Notes: generated by a model not told the origin, from the letters alone. Counted from the stretch's first letter, positions 1 to 8,185 are shown. The stretch is DNA of 64,000 bases from Ardenticatenaceae bacterium (GCA_020634235.1 JACKCB010000003.1:236594-300593); one strand, 5' to 3'. Translations and numbers: made by a program.

Positions 1-393
1 TTTAGCCCGATCCTTCAGCCCCACTGTCTCCAGAACCTCGTCCACCCGCTGCCGCAGCGCCGCGCCGCCCATGCCATACATCTGCCCCCAAAAGACCAGG
101 TTCTCGCGTGCCGTCAACGTGGCATACAGGGCAATCTCCTGCGGCACCACGCCAATAAGCTGCTTCACCGCCTGCGGCTCCTGGCGCACCGAATGGCCGC
201 CAATGGTCGCATCGCCAGAAGTCGGTGTTAGCAGGCAAGAAAGCATGGAAATCGTCGTCGTCTTGCCCGCTCCGTTCGGTCCCAGCAGGCTGAATACCTC
301 CCCCTCCAAAATTCCAAAAGATATGCCCTGCACAGCGTGATTGTCGCCAAACTGCTTGTGCAGGTCCTGGGTCTCTAAGATCATGTTGGCCAT
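1..393 (-). CDS. ABC transporter ATP-binding protein, 3' part cut off by window edge
   Basis: The minus strand from 393 reads open to base 1, giving 131 codons of an ABC-type ATPase with no stop reached. Walker A (GPNGAGKT) lies at residues 38-45 and a Q-loop (VVPQE) near residue 88. The missing C-terminal part should hold the signature and Walker B motifs. The pattern after the Q-loop (LTARENLVFWGQMYG) resembles DrrA/NodI/CcmA-type exporters, which pair with an ABC-2 permease; that partner would lie outside the window. The start at 393 is preceded by AGGAG at good spacing; an in-frame ATG at 384 is less likely. Substrate unknown. Confidence 0.9.
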   Translation of the reverse strand, partial: MANMILETQDLHKQFGDNHAVQGISFGILEGEVFSLLGPNGAGKTTTISMLSCLLTPTSGDATIGGHSVRQEPQAVKQLIGVVPQEIALYATLTARENLVFWGQMYGMGGAALRQRVDEVLETVGLKDRAK

Positions 394-593
394 GGTTCGC
401 TCCTGTTTGCTCCATTTTCCGTCGTAGATTTCTTAACTGCCCTGGCCCACTGACGAGCTGAGCTACTATCACTATAACCGGCCCCCGGCCGGGATAGATG
501 TGCCAGAAGTCATATTCCGGGTCACAATCGGGTCACAGCGATATCAGCGGCCAAACACAGCCCAACCGTGCCCCAACCACCCACCAAATCCGC

Positions 594-599
594 TATAAT
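594..599 (+). promoter_or_regulatory. -10 element (TATAAT)
   Basis: A perfect TATAAT lies 27 bases before the ATG at 627. No convincing -35 hexamer is seen 16-18 bases upstream, so this is a moderate call. If used, transcription would begin near 606, which argues against any start of the MBL gene upstream of that. Confidence 0.4.
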
Positions 600-626
600 C
601 CCGCCACCAGCAAATCAAAACGCAAC

Positions 627-1604
627 ATGAAACACGGAACCTACCCCATGCACCATTACCTCACCCTCAACGGCCTCGACGGCCCCATGCTGCGCCAATT
701 CGGCTGCGATTGCGCCCGCTGCACCGGCCGGGAACGGCTGGCCAACACCTCCGCCTCACTAATCAGCCTGGACGACCAGGGACAGACCGCCCACCACATC
801 CTGTTCGACGTGGGCCTGGGCGTCGTCGACAGCCTGGTGCAAAATCCACACCTGGCCGGAACCAAAGCACGCCTGGATTGGATTGTGCTCACCCACTGGC
901 ACCCCGATCACACCCTGGAACTAAACCGCGTGGCCGTCTCCTACCGCCTGCGCCGCCGGCCCGACTTCCGCATCCCCACCTGGTGCCGCAGCGGTTCGGC
1001 CGATTGGCTGCACCGCGAGCATGGCTACGATATGGAATACCTGCTCCAGCCGCACAAATCCGGCGAATATCACCGGCCGGGAACCCTCCTCCCCCCCTTG
1101 CCCATCGACCTGCCCGGTGTCACCATCACCCCCGTCACCGTCTCTCACCTGCGGGCCGACATCAGCCCCAACGACCGCCACCAGACCCGCTACAGTTGCG
1201 CCGTCTTCATCATTGAGACCGCCCGCAGCAAAACAGTGCTGTTGTGGGACATCGACAGTGAGAATGAATGGCTGGTGCAGCCAACCACAGCGGCCGAAAA
1301 GGCCGCTGTCCAGCGCCTGAGCGGGGCCGATCACCTGTTCATCGACACCGGCTTCTGGCAGTACCACCGGCCGCGTATGAGCCATCCCGGCTTCTACAAC
1401 GTGCGCCGCATTGCCCGCACGCTCCAACCGCAGGAAACACTGCTGGTCCACCTGAGCGGCCATCCCGATGGCCCCGGCCAGCCCGCCTGGGGCTGGAGCA
1501 ATGCCCAATGGAGCACCCAGGCGGCACAGGTGTGGCAGGCCGAGAATCTCCCCGGCCGGGTACGGGTCCCGGCCATCGGCGAGCGCTTCGACCTGATCAG
1601 CTAG
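627..1604 (+). CDS. MBL-fold metallohydrolase, PhnP-like
   Basis: The 325-residue protein has the metallo-beta-lactamase metal motif HWHPDH at residues 90-95. A CxCxxC cluster at residues 27-32 (CDCARC) resembles the extra Zn-binding cysteines of PhnP-type phosphodiesterases. A conserved SHLRADIS segment and a late HLSGHPDGPG segment probably supply further metal ligands. PhnP itself cleaves cyclic ribose phosphates, but there are no phn genes here, so the substrate cannot be assigned. The frame is open from 498, but a TATAAT at 594-599 favours ATG 627; ATG 648 is also possible. The 3' end overlaps the convergent gene by 8 bases. Confidence 0.85.
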   Translation: MKHGTYPMHHYLTLNGLDGPMLRQFGCDCARCTGRERLANTSASLISLDDQGQTAHHILFDVGLGVVDSLVQNPHLAGTKARLDWIVLTHWHPDHTLELNRVAVSYRLRRRPDFRIPTWCRSGSADWLHREHGYDMEYLLQPHKSGEYHRPGTLLPPLPIDLPGVTITPVTVSHLRADISPNDRHQTRYSCAVFIIETARSKTVLLWDIDSENEWLVQPTTAAEKAAVQRLSGADHLFIDTGFWQYHRPRMSHPGFYNVRRIARTLQPQETLLVHLSGHPDGPGQPAWGWSNAQWSTQAAQVWQAENLPGRVRVPAIGERFDLIS

Positions 1605-2556
1605 CCGGCGTCCGTGCCCGGTACCAGGCCACCGTCTCGGCAATCGCCTCCGCGTGCGGCGTTGTCTGCGCCCCAAACGCCTCGGCAAAACGGCTGTGGT
1701 CCACCACGTGCGGCTCCTCCCACTCATACAACATCTCTTTGATCTCGCGCACCATCGGCTGGAACAGGCCAATCACGGTCAGCAGCAGCCGCCCGGCCGG
1801 GCGCGGCCTAACCGGCTGCCCAATCGCCGCCGCCACCAGATCCACAAAGGCCCGCGTGGTCAGCGTGGGCGCACTGGGCACGTGCCACGCCTGCCCATAA
1901 GCTGACTCCTCCGCGCTCAACGTCACCAGCCCGCGGGCAAAGTCACGAATGAAGGTGTAGGTATGCGGCATATCCAGGTTCCCCACCAGATCGGCCGGCT
2001 TACCGGCCAGCGCGGCGTCAAAGAAACGGTCACCAAAAGCCGAATCAGTCACCCGCGGCCCGTAGAAATCGGACGCCCGCCCAATGACAGCCGGCACCCG
2101 TCCCGCGCGGTGTGCCGCCAGCACCATCTCGGCCACCTGCGCCCGCGTCTTGCCCTTGCGCCCGGTGGCGGCATAGGGCATGTCCTCACGAATGGGCCGG
2201 CCGCCGCTGGGTCCGTACATATACAGGTTGTCGCCAAAGACCAGCCGCGCCTGGGTCTGGGCCAGGCCCTCCAACACCGCCTGCATCAGCGGTGGCCACA
2301 ATTCCGGCCACTTGTCGTAAGGGGGTTGGGCACACATAAAAACCACATCGGCATCCGCACACAGGCGGGCCACCACCGCCGGGTCATTCATGTCGCCCGT
2401 GGCCAGTTGCACCCCGGCCGGGAGCGTTTCCCCCACCCGGCCGGAGCGGTTCACCAGCGTCAGCGAGCCGGCTGCGCCGCGCGCCAACAACTCATCCATA
2501 ATCGCCAGCCCCAACTGCCCGGTCCCCAAAATCACGTAATTCGTTTCTGCGGCCAT
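1597..2556 (-). CDS. NAD-dependent epimerase/dehydratase family protein (extended SDR)
   Basis: A 319-residue Rossmann-fold protein with an N-terminal dinucleotide-binding segment (VILGTGQLGLAIMDELLARG), a following acidic/polar strand, and family features such as GDNLYMYGP and a late TYTFIRDFARGL. The usual YxxxK catalytic pair is not obvious: the Tyr-rich segment is LYMYGPSGG followed by REDMPY. It may therefore be an atypical reductase or NmrA-like sensor. The start at 2556 is chosen because GGAGGT sits 8 bases upstream; the frame is open to 2613. It overlaps the end of the convergent MBL gene. Confidence 0.8.
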   Translation of the reverse strand: MAAETNYVILGTGQLGLAIMDELLARGAAGSLTLVNRSGRVGETLPAGVQLATGDMNDPAVVARLCADADVVFMCAQPPYDKWPELWPPLMQAVLEGLAQTQARLVFGDNLYMYGPSGGRPIREDMPYAATGRKGKTRAQVAEMVLAAHRAGRVPAVIGRASDFYGPRVTDSAFGDRFFDAALAGKPADLVGNLDMPHTYTFIRDFARGLVTLSAEESAYGQAWHVPSAPTLTTRAFVDLVAAAIGQPVRPRPAGRLLLTVIGLFQPMVREIKEMLYEWEEPHVVDHSRFAEAFGAQTTPHAEAIAETVAWYRARTPAS

Positions 2557-2727
2557 CCTCATCACCTCCGTGGTTTGTTGGTCAGGTTCAACTCTGGCAC
2601 AGCCACAAACCACAACACCATGTCAGAGTCAAGGGGCAGTTGGGAACAAAAACCGGCTGCGGGCATGTCTAGATCGTTTCTAACCTGGCGCTCTGCCCCA
2701 CCTGGCCAGAGGAAGAACGAAAGGCCC

Positions 2728-2979
2728 TCAAGGCACATCGCCGGCAGCAGCACGCAGGGCCGCCACCAGATCGTCGCTGGTGATGGGTGCCGCAACCTCC
2801 CGGCCGGCAATGTCAAACACCGGAATGCGGTAGCGATAGCGCGCGTAAACCACCGGGTCCGCCATGATATCCACCTCGCTCAGGCGGTGCGGATAGCGGG
2901 GCTGCAAAGCGGCCAGCAGCGCCTTCGCTGCGGTGCAAAGCGGGCAATCTTCTTTGGTGTACAGCGTTACGTTGATCAT
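2728..2979 (-). CDS. Glutaredoxin family (DUF836-like) thiol protein
   Basis: An 83-residue thioredoxin-fold protein with an N-terminal redox motif CPLC (Cys12, Cys15) after the first beta strand, and a conserved cis-Pro region (YRIPVFDIAGRE). The short length and the CPLC motif fit the bacterial glutaredoxin-like DUF836 group. It is presumably a cytoplasmic thiol-disulfide exchanger. It lies in a 5-kb redox neighbourhood. There is no Shine-Dalgarno; a promoter-like pair ends 6 bases before the ATG, so the mRNA may be leaderless. Confidence 0.85.
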   Translation of the reverse strand: MINVTLYTKEDCPLCTAAKALLAALQPRYPHRLSEVDIMADPVVYARYRYRIPVFDIAGREVAAPITSDDLVAALRAAAGDVP

Positions 2980-2985
2980 GGGCCA

Positions 2986-3014
2986 ATCTTACCGGGTTGG
3001 CCGCCAGATTCCAA
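2986..3014 (-). promoter_or_regulatory. Promoter of glutaredoxin gene, leaderless-type
   Basis: On the minus strand TTGGAA (3009-3014), a 17-base spacer and TAAGAT (2986-2991) are followed by 6 bases and the ATG at 2979. Transcription would start at or beside the ATG. No Shine-Dalgarno is visible. Confidence 0.45.
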
Positions 3015-3043
3015 GCAATAGCGGCCACAAAAGGGACAAAGAA

Positions 3044-3079
3044 ACAGGTGGTGGTTGGGACCTCCCAACCACCACCTGT
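3044..3079 (-). terminator. Hairpin terminator after the SDR gene
   Basis: A perfect 17-bp inverted repeat with a 2-base centre (arms 3044-3060 and 3063-3079). On the minus strand it is followed by a T-rich tail (GTTTCTTTGTCCCTTTT), so it probably ends transcription of the SDR gene at 3115-4005. It is too perfect to be chance. Confidence 0.7.
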
Positions 3080-3114
3080 CGTGGGTTTTCGTCTAGTGCG
3101 CCAGGAGCCTGGCG

Positions 3115-4005
3115 TCAGGACACGGGGAATACCGCCCCGGCCGGGGGCGACGCCACCGGCTTCAGCAGCGCCTCGCTCACCGCCCACAACTGCTGCTGCG
3201 CTGCTTCGTCATAGGCATAGTCCACGGCGCGTACCGGCTGCTTCTTGACAAAGTATTGGCCGGTCACCCCCGCCACTTCCGGTGAAGAAGCCAGATAGAT
3301 CGACGTTGCCGCCCCCTCCTCCTCGTTCAGGGCAAAGCGCTGCACCAGCGGCATGAACAGGCTGTTCATCAGGCCATTGTTGTTGCGCCCAAAATTGGTG
3401 CGCACAAAGCCGGGATGCAGCGCGTTCACCGTAACGCCCGTGCCAGCCAGCCGGCGCGCCAGTTCAAAGGTGAACATGATGTTCATCAATTTCGATTCGC
3501 CGTAGGTGCCAAAACCACTGTAACGCTTCTTCCGCTGCAAGTCGCCAAAGTTAACCGGCCGGGAGCGGTGCGCATCGGAAGAAACATTGACAATTCGGGC
3601 CGGGGCGCTGGCCAACAGCAGATCCAGCAGCAGGCTGGTCAACAAGAAATAGCCCATGTGGTTCAGGGCCAGGGTCATTTCCAGGCCATCCACGCTTTCC
3701 TGACGCTTCTGCAGGTAAGCGCCGGCATTATTCACCAACACATCCAGCCGATCATAGGTCGCCTTAAACTCGGCCGCAAAACGATGGATATCCGCCTGCG
3801 CCGAGAGATCGCACAGCATCAGGCGCACATCTGCCTGGCTAACCTGCTGCTTGATCTCCGCCAGGGCGGCCTCGCCCCGTTCGCGGCTGCGGACAACCAT
3901 GACGACAGTAGCCCCCATGGCGGCCAGCTCGCGAGCGGTAACTTTTCCAATTCCGGAATTGGCCCCAGTGACCATGATCACCTGGCCGGTAAGATTTGGT
4001 ACCAT
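3115..4005 (-). CDS. Classical SDR oxidoreductase, retinol-dehydrogenase-like
   Basis: A 296-residue short-chain dehydrogenase. The cofactor motif TGANSGIG is at residues 13-20, NNAG near 92-95, the catalytic Ser in VSSD near 142, and the Tyr/Lys pair in TYGESK (Tyr168, Lys172). Arg residues after the second strand (VVRSRERG) favour NADP(H). The overall pattern resembles retinol dehydrogenase/WW-domain oxidoreductase-like SDRs. Substrate unknown. A GTG at 4017 is in frame, but ATG 4005 gives a start nearer the Rossmann strand; GGAG lies 11 bases upstream. A strong hairpin follows the stop. Confidence 0.88.
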   Translation of the reverse strand: MVPNLTGQVIMVTGANSGIGKVTARELAAMGATVVMVVRSRERGEAALAEIKQQVSQADVRLMLCDLSAQADIHRFAAEFKATYDRLDVLVNNAGAYLQKRQESVDGLEMTLALNHMGYFLLTSLLLDLLLASAPARIVNVSSDAHRSRPVNFGDLQRKKRYSGFGTYGESKLMNIMFTFELARRLAGTGVTVNALHPGFVRTNFGRNNNGLMNSLFMPLVQRFALNEEEGAATSIYLASSPEVAGVTGQYFVKKQPVRAVDYAYDEAAQQQLWAVSEALLKPVASPPAGAVFPVS

Positions 4006-4076
4006 TTTCAAACACACTCCATAAAAGATTTCAACTGCAATGCCCGTGGCGGACCCAACCCGGCCGGGACCGCCAG

Positions 4077-4562
4077 TCAGGCCACCGCCGCGGCCTCCTG
4101 GTTAAGCTCGTCAACCAGGGCCAGAATCTCGTCATTGGCCGGAATATCACTCATGTTATGGCCATAATGAACATAGCGGGCCACCCCTTCCCGGTCCACC
4201 AGCACCTGCGCCGGCATCCGGCCCAGCTTAAAGAGGTTCACTTCCTGGCCATAACGTTTCAGCACACTGGCTTTGGGATCAGGCAGACCGAGGAAGGGCA
4301 GGTCGTTCTCCGTGAAATAGGTTGTGAACCGGGCACTATTCTCCGGACCAATAACCAGAATAACGGTGTTGCGGGCCACAAATTTATCATAATCCTGGCG
4401 CAACTGCGCCATATGCGCGCGGCAGAACGGTCAGGTAAAGCCGCGGTTAAAAACCAGCAGCACGTTCAGCTTGCCGCGGAACTGCCCCAGCGCCACGTGC
4501 TGGCCGCGATAGTCGGTCAGCGTGAAGTCGGGGGCGGGCTGGTTAAGGGTGATCTTGCTCAT
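4077..4562 (-). CDS. Peroxiredoxin-like selenoprotein (AhpC/TSA fold, Sec at UGA 4431-4433)
   Basis: The frame from ATG 4562 encodes a Prx-like N-terminus (QPAPDFTLTDYRGQHVALGQF), reaches NRGFT, meets UGA at 4431-4433, and continues in the same frame with PFC and the rest of the domain to 4077. Read through, it is 161 residues with Sec44 in a UxxC motif (Sec44, Cys47), exactly where the family normally has CPFC with the peroxidatic Cys. A stem-loop begins 19 bases after the UGA, at SECIS distance. AGGAG precedes the ATG, which overlaps the stop of the upstream FAD gene by 4 bases (ATGA), implying translational coupling. It probably reduces peroxides or disulfides. The alternative is a nonsense mutation or read error; identity on both sides of the stop argues against decay. 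Confidence 0.8.
4396..4411 (-). promoter_or_regulatory. Candidate bacterial SECIS hairpin
   Basis: On the minus strand, 19 bases after the UGA, TGGCGC-AGTT-GCGCCA can form a 6-bp GC-rich stem with a 4-base loop; the loop begins 25 bases after the UGA and has a G in its second position. Known bacterial SECIS elements sit just downstream of the UGA with an exposed G/U in a small apical loop. A competing CTGC...GCAG fold exists. Confidence 0.6.
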
Positions 4563-6010
4563 GATACGCTCCTGTCTGGCAAAGGGAAATCGGGTGTCAA
4601 TGGCTCGCCGACGGCCGGGGCGCGCCGCCTGGCGCGGCGGCCATACCACAAAACACGCACAAAGAGTCCCGGCCGGAACAAACTACTGGCTGGGCGCAGC
4701 AGGTGCTGCACCTCCACAAACGCATTCTGTACCGGCCGGCTCAGAGCAACCACATTCAGCAGCCGGTCCAGGTACCAATGGCTAAAGCGGGTGGCCACGC
4801 TCCCCGGCCGGTCATCCGCCTCATCCTGCCAGGGGTAGTCGGCCCCGGTAGCCAGCAGCCAGGCCGGCTCTACCAGCCGCGGCAGCGCCCGCTGGAAGCG
4901 CCAGGCCAACCCATCCAACGATTGGCCTGCCCCGGCCACCATATGGCCCAAAGACTCCGCCTCCAAAGCGGCCACCGACATACCCTGGCCATAAACCGGG
5001 TTAAAACCACACACCGCGTCGCCCAGGATCACCAGGCGGTCGGGCCAGCGCGAAAGCTGCTCGTAATGGCGCATCCGGTTTTCGGTGCGCCGGTAGCCAA
5101 TTACGCCCGAAATGGGGCTGGCCTGGGCGACCAGGGCGGGCAGCACCGGATCAACCGTGCCGAGAAAGGCATTGAAACCCGCTTCGTCTGTCGGTGGGTA
5201 ATCATGCTTCAGCCCGGCAACCATCACCATCCAGACGTCGTTCTCTTCTTCATAAATCAACGCCTGCCGGGTCTTGTCCGGCGGTTCGGCTCCAATGGCC
5301 AAGACGCGCCAGTCCCCCGGCCGGGGCATGGGCAAACGGTAGCGGCGGCCAGCATAGCCGGCGTGGGCGTCCACCACCGTCTCCGCCGGTCGCTCGTAGC
5401 CAATCGCCGCCAGCCAATCGGGGGCACGGGAAGAGCGCCCAGAAGCATCGACCACCAGATCGGCCGCCAGACTACCCGGCCGGGTCTCACCCCCCCCTTC
5501 TGGCTGGCGCCACTTAAGGGTTACGCCGCTGACGCGCACCCCGGCCGGGTCGGTCATCAACCCGGTCACCGTCGCGCCGCTCAGCAGGCGGACCTTGGGC
5601 TGTCGCAGCAGTTGGCGACGCAGCTTATCTTCCAGCAGGATGCGGCTGCACGCAAAGCTCTTGTAAGCCGATGGGTAGCGCGGCATCCAGTGACCGCGAA
5701 TTTTGGCTCGCGTGTCCTGCACCAGGTCCAGTTGCGGCACACCGGCGGCCCGCAGTTCACCTTCCAGGTCCGGGAAAAGGCGGGCCATAATCTGCGCGCC
5801 GCGCATGAGCAGCACGTGCACCTGGCGGTCCTGGGGCACCCCCGGCCGGGAAGCCGGACTCTGCGGCAGTTGGTCACGCTCCACGAGGATCACTTCGTCA
5901 AAATGGTCACACAGCGCGCGTGCCGCCAGGATGCCGCTGATGCTGGCCCCAATGACCAGCGCCTGCCGCCCTGCACCTGCTTTGCTGCTGTCCTGCTGGT
6001 TACCGTTCAT
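4559..6010 (-). CDS. FAD-dependent oxidoreductase/monooxygenase
   Basis: A 483-residue flavoprotein of the p-hydroxybenzoate-hydroxylase/geranylgeranyl-reductase fold. It has an N-terminal FAD motif (VIGASISGILAARAL, residues ~19-33; the GxGxxG is altered to GASISG), a DASGRSS motif in the middle, and the second FAD motif GDAVCGFNPVYGQGMS in the C-terminal half. Such proteins hydroxylate, epoxidise or reduce lipids and aromatics; the substrate here is unknown. Its stop overlaps the start of the selenoprotein (ATGA), so the two are co-translated. A strong promoter lies at 6094-6121, about 80 bases upstream. Confidence 0.85.
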   Translation of the reverse strand: MNGNQQDSSKAGAGRQALVIGASISGILAARALCDHFDEVILVERDQLPQSPASRPGVPQDRQVHVLLMRGAQIMARLFPDLEGELRAAGVPQLDLVQDTRAKIRGHWMPRYPSAYKSFACSRILLEDKLRRQLLRQPKVRLLSGATVTGLMTDPAGVRVSGVTLKWRQPEGGGETRPGSLAADLVVDASGRSSRAPDWLAAIGYERPAETVVDAHAGYAGRRYRLPMPRPGDWRVLAIGAEPPDKTRQALIYEEENDVWMVMVAGLKHDYPPTDEAGFNAFLGTVDPVLPALVAQASPISGVIGYRRTENRMRHYEQLSRWPDRLVILGDAVCGFNPVYGQGMSVAALEAESLGHMVAGAGQSLDGLAWRFQRALPRLVEPAWLLATGADYPWQDEADDRPGSVATRFSHWYLDRLLNVVALSRPVQNAFVEVQHLLRPASSLFRPGLFVRVLWYGRRARRRAPAVGEPLTPDFPLPDRSVS

Positions 6011-6093
6011 CTACCTGAAGCTCCTGCCTGGGGTCACCCGGCCGGGTGCCTCAGGCGAAATTTGCGGAGGGTGAGTGCATACGACCTGCTAAG

Positions 6094-6121
6094 AGAATAG
6101 CATAGTCGCAGATTTTGTCAA
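6094..6121 (-). promoter_or_regulatory. Sigma70-type promoter for FAD oxidoreductase-selenoprotein operon
   Basis: On the minus strand a perfect TTGACA (6116-6121), a 16-base spacer and TATTCT (6094-6099) are the best promoter match in the window. Transcription would start near 6087, giving a leader of about 75 bases before ATG 6010. The surrounding 6090-6160 stretch is markedly AT-rich. Confidence 0.75.
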
Positions 6122-6200
6122 GCAATTGCACCATATTTCTTTGCAAAACATAGACAAACTGCACCTGCCCGGCCGGGGAACGGTCCACTTCCCAGACAAA

Positions 6201-6234
6201 AACGCGCCGCGAGTCACTTGATTCGCGGCGCGTT
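6201..6234 (-). terminator. Intrinsic terminator of the thioredoxin reductase operon
   Basis: A perfect 12-bp GC-rich inverted repeat (6201-6212 and 6223-6234) with a 10-base loop. On the minus strand the stem ends in TTTTT, a classic rho-independent terminator, 39 bases after the stop of the thioredoxin reductase gene. Confidence 0.85.
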
Positions 6235-6272
6235 GTCCAGGTTTAGGCCGGAACGCCGGCATAATGCTAACC

Positions 6273-7265
6273 CTAGCGCCAGTCCATCTGCAGCTTTTCC
6301 CGGCCGTGGATCTGCTTGTCAGCCGCGATGGCCGCAATAACCCCGTCGGCGGCCGCAATAACCGCCTGCTTCACGTGGGTGCACAGGAGATCGCCTACGG
6401 CAAAGACCCCGGGAATGGCGGTCTGCATTTCGCGGTCCACCGACAGGCAGCCCTCCGCCGTGGTTTCCAGTTGGGCCATCAGGTAATCGGTGATCGGCAG
6501 GCCGCCTTGCAGGTACACAAACGCCCCAGAAACCGGCAGCACCTCCTCCGCCCCATGGCGCGGTTTCACCCGCACACCGCTGACCCTATCCGCCCCCGCT
6601 ACCGCCCGCAGCCGCGTGCCCAGGCGCACTTCGATTTTCGGCTGCTGCTGCACCGCAGCGATCAGCGCCGGCTGGGCCTTCAGTTCGGGCGTGGGCACAA
6701 TCAGGTACAGGTGACGCACAAACTTGGTCAGGAAGAGAGCCTCTTCCAGCGCCTCGTCGTTGTTGCCCACGACCGCCACATCCTGATCACGAAAGAAGGC
6801 CCCGTCGCAGGTGGCACAGTAGCTAACGCCGCGTCCCAGCAGCTCCATCTCGCCCGGCACCACCTGAGTGCGCCCCATGGAGCCGGTGGCCAGGATCAGT
6901 GCCCTGGCATAGAAGGTGCTGGTCCCGGCCATGACCATCTTGGGTTCGCTGGTCAGGTCAACGCCCACCACTTTGTCGGTGAGAAAGGTCGCGCCAAAGG
7001 ATTCTGCCTGCTGGCGCATGATGGCTACCAGCTCAGCCCCGGTCACCGGGCCGGGCACGCCAGGATAGTTGCTGATTTTGCCGGTGATGCCCAGTGCCCC
7101 GGCTGTTAGCCCCTTGTCCAGGACCAGGGTGCGCAGCTCGGCACGGGCAGCATAGATGGCGGCAGACGCCCCGGCCGGGCCGCCGCCAATAATAATCACG
7201 TCATAGACATTGTCGTTCTGACCCAGGCTCGACAAGCCCAGGTTCAAATCCAGACCAAAAGACAT
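6273..7265 (-). CDS. trxB: Thioredoxin reductase-like NAD(P)/FAD oxidoreductase
   Basis: A 330-residue low-molecular-weight TrxR. It has the FAD motif GGGPAGASAA (residues ~27-36), the redox-active CATC (Cys150, Cys153), an altered NADP segment (VVGNNDEALEEALFL) and the C-terminal FAD motif PGVFAVGDLL. It would move electrons from NAD(P)H to a thioredoxin-like partner. The partner is very likely the adjacent two-domain oxidoreductase, whose gene lies 22 bases upstream on the same strand. The change of the NADP-binding GGG/S pattern to GNN may alter cofactor preference, as in some TrxB-like ferredoxin or NADH enzymes. Confidence 0.88.
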   Translation of the reverse strand: MSFGLDLNLGLSSLGQNDNVYDVIIIGGGPAGASAAIYAARAELRTLVLDKGLTAGALGITGKISNYPGVPGPVTGAELVAIMRQQAESFGATFLTDKVVGVDLTSEPKMVMAGTSTFYARALILATGSMGRTQVVPGEMELLGRGVSYCATCDGAFFRDQDVAVVGNNDEALEEALFLTKFVRHLYLIVPTPELKAQPALIAAVQQQPKIEVRLGTRLRAVAGADRVSGVRVKPRHGAEEVLPVSGAFVYLQGGLPITDYLMAQLETTAEGCLSVDREMQTAIPGVFAVGDLLCTHVKQAVIAAADGVIAAIAADKQIHGREKLQMDWR

Positions 7266-7287
7266 CGCTCACAGCTTCCTTCGCCGC

Positions 7288-7950
7288 TCAGGCCGCCTGG
7301 CGCACCGCTTCCTGCACCTTGGCCATCAGCATCGCCTCAGGCGCAGCACCTTCCAGATGCACCGTCTCGTTGATCACCGTGCGCGGCACGCCCTGCACCT
7401 GATAGCGCGTTGAGAGGTGCGGGAACTCAATTGCCTCAACCATGTCCGCCTGAATCAGATCGCTCTCCAGTGCCAACTGGTGCGCCAGGCGCACCGCCTG
7501 CGGGCAGTAGGGACAGGTTGGCGTAACAAACACCTGCAAATGGAGCGGTGTCTGCAAATCGGCCACCATCGCCTTGGCCTGGTCCGAGAGACCAGACTCG
7601 CCCGACGACACCATTACAATGTCGTGCACGAGGGAGCTGAACTCGTAGCCCGAAGGAATGCCATAGTAGCGAATGCCATAGTCGGTGGGGTTCTCGTCCC
7701 CGCGCAGCATGCTAATGGCCGGAATCTTGTCGATACCGTAAGCTTCGGCCTGGTCGGCATCGCTCACAAAATCATAGACGGCCAGGTTGATCTTGCCCGA
7801 CAGTTCGGCCAGCTCCTCAGCGATCTGGCGCGTCTCGCGGCAGTATTGGCATTCCATCTCCTGGGTAAAAACGGCCAGCGTCACCGGCTCGTCCAGGGCA
7901 GCAAACTGTTGTCTTAGCGCATTGCGGTCTTCTTCACGCAGCAAAGCCAT
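7288..7950 (-). CDS. Two-domain protein disulfide oxidoreductase (PDO/glutaredoxin-like)
   Basis: A 220-residue protein with two thioredoxin folds in tandem. The N-terminal unit has CQYC (Cys34, Cys37) and the C-terminal unit CPYC (Cys146, Cys149). This matches PDO proteins of thermophiles and their bacterial relatives, which shuffle protein disulfides and receive electrons from TrxB-type reductases. It is first gene of a two-gene operon with the reductase. Start at 7950 is supported by GGAGA upstream (AAGGAGAATATT). Confidence 0.88.
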   Translation of the reverse strand: MALLREEDRNALRQQFAALDEPVTLAVFTQEMECQYCRETRQIAEELAELSGKINLAVYDFVSDADQAEAYGIDKIPAISMLRGDENPTDYGIRYYGIPSGYEFSSLVHDIVMVSSGESGLSDQAKAMVADLQTPLHLQVFVTPTCPYCPQAVRLAHQLALESDLIQADMVEAIEFPHLSTRYQVQGVPRTVINETVHLEGAAPEAMLMAKVQEAVRQAA

Positions 7951-8109
7951 AATATTCTCTCCTTGGTGCCACCCCCGGCCGGGTTGACCGCAGGTGGCAT
8001 AGTCAGTAAGGTTATGCCCTCAAGCTTACCGGCGGCGCATAAACAACGAGTAAGAGGCGTGTAATGATTGTGTAAGGGCTGCTGCCCCACCGCAAACACC
8101 GCCGCCGCG

Positions 8110-8138
8110 CTGACAGCCACGGCCATAGGCAGTATAAT
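8110..8138 (+). promoter_or_regulatory. Promoter for acyl-CoA synthetase gene
   Basis: CTGACA (8110-8115), a 17-base spacer and a perfect TATAAT (8133-8138). Transcription would start near 8145, giving a leader of about 40 bases that carries AAGGAG just before ATG 8186. Confidence 0.75.
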
Positions 8139-8185
8139 GCAAGGTAGACCATCCCACCTTCTCACGACCGTGCAAGGAGCGAACA

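Noticed and set aside
921..1772. A 283-codon minus-strand frame opposite the MBL gene
   Set aside because: It spans two convergent genes and has no protein-family pattern; the opposite frames have HWHPDH and a Rossmann fold.
4077..4649. The peroxiredoxin region as two separate genes or a frameshifted pseudogene
   Set aside because: Both halves are in the same frame, split only by a UGA at the catalytic position; no indel, and both sides are well conserved in pattern, so read-through is the better account.
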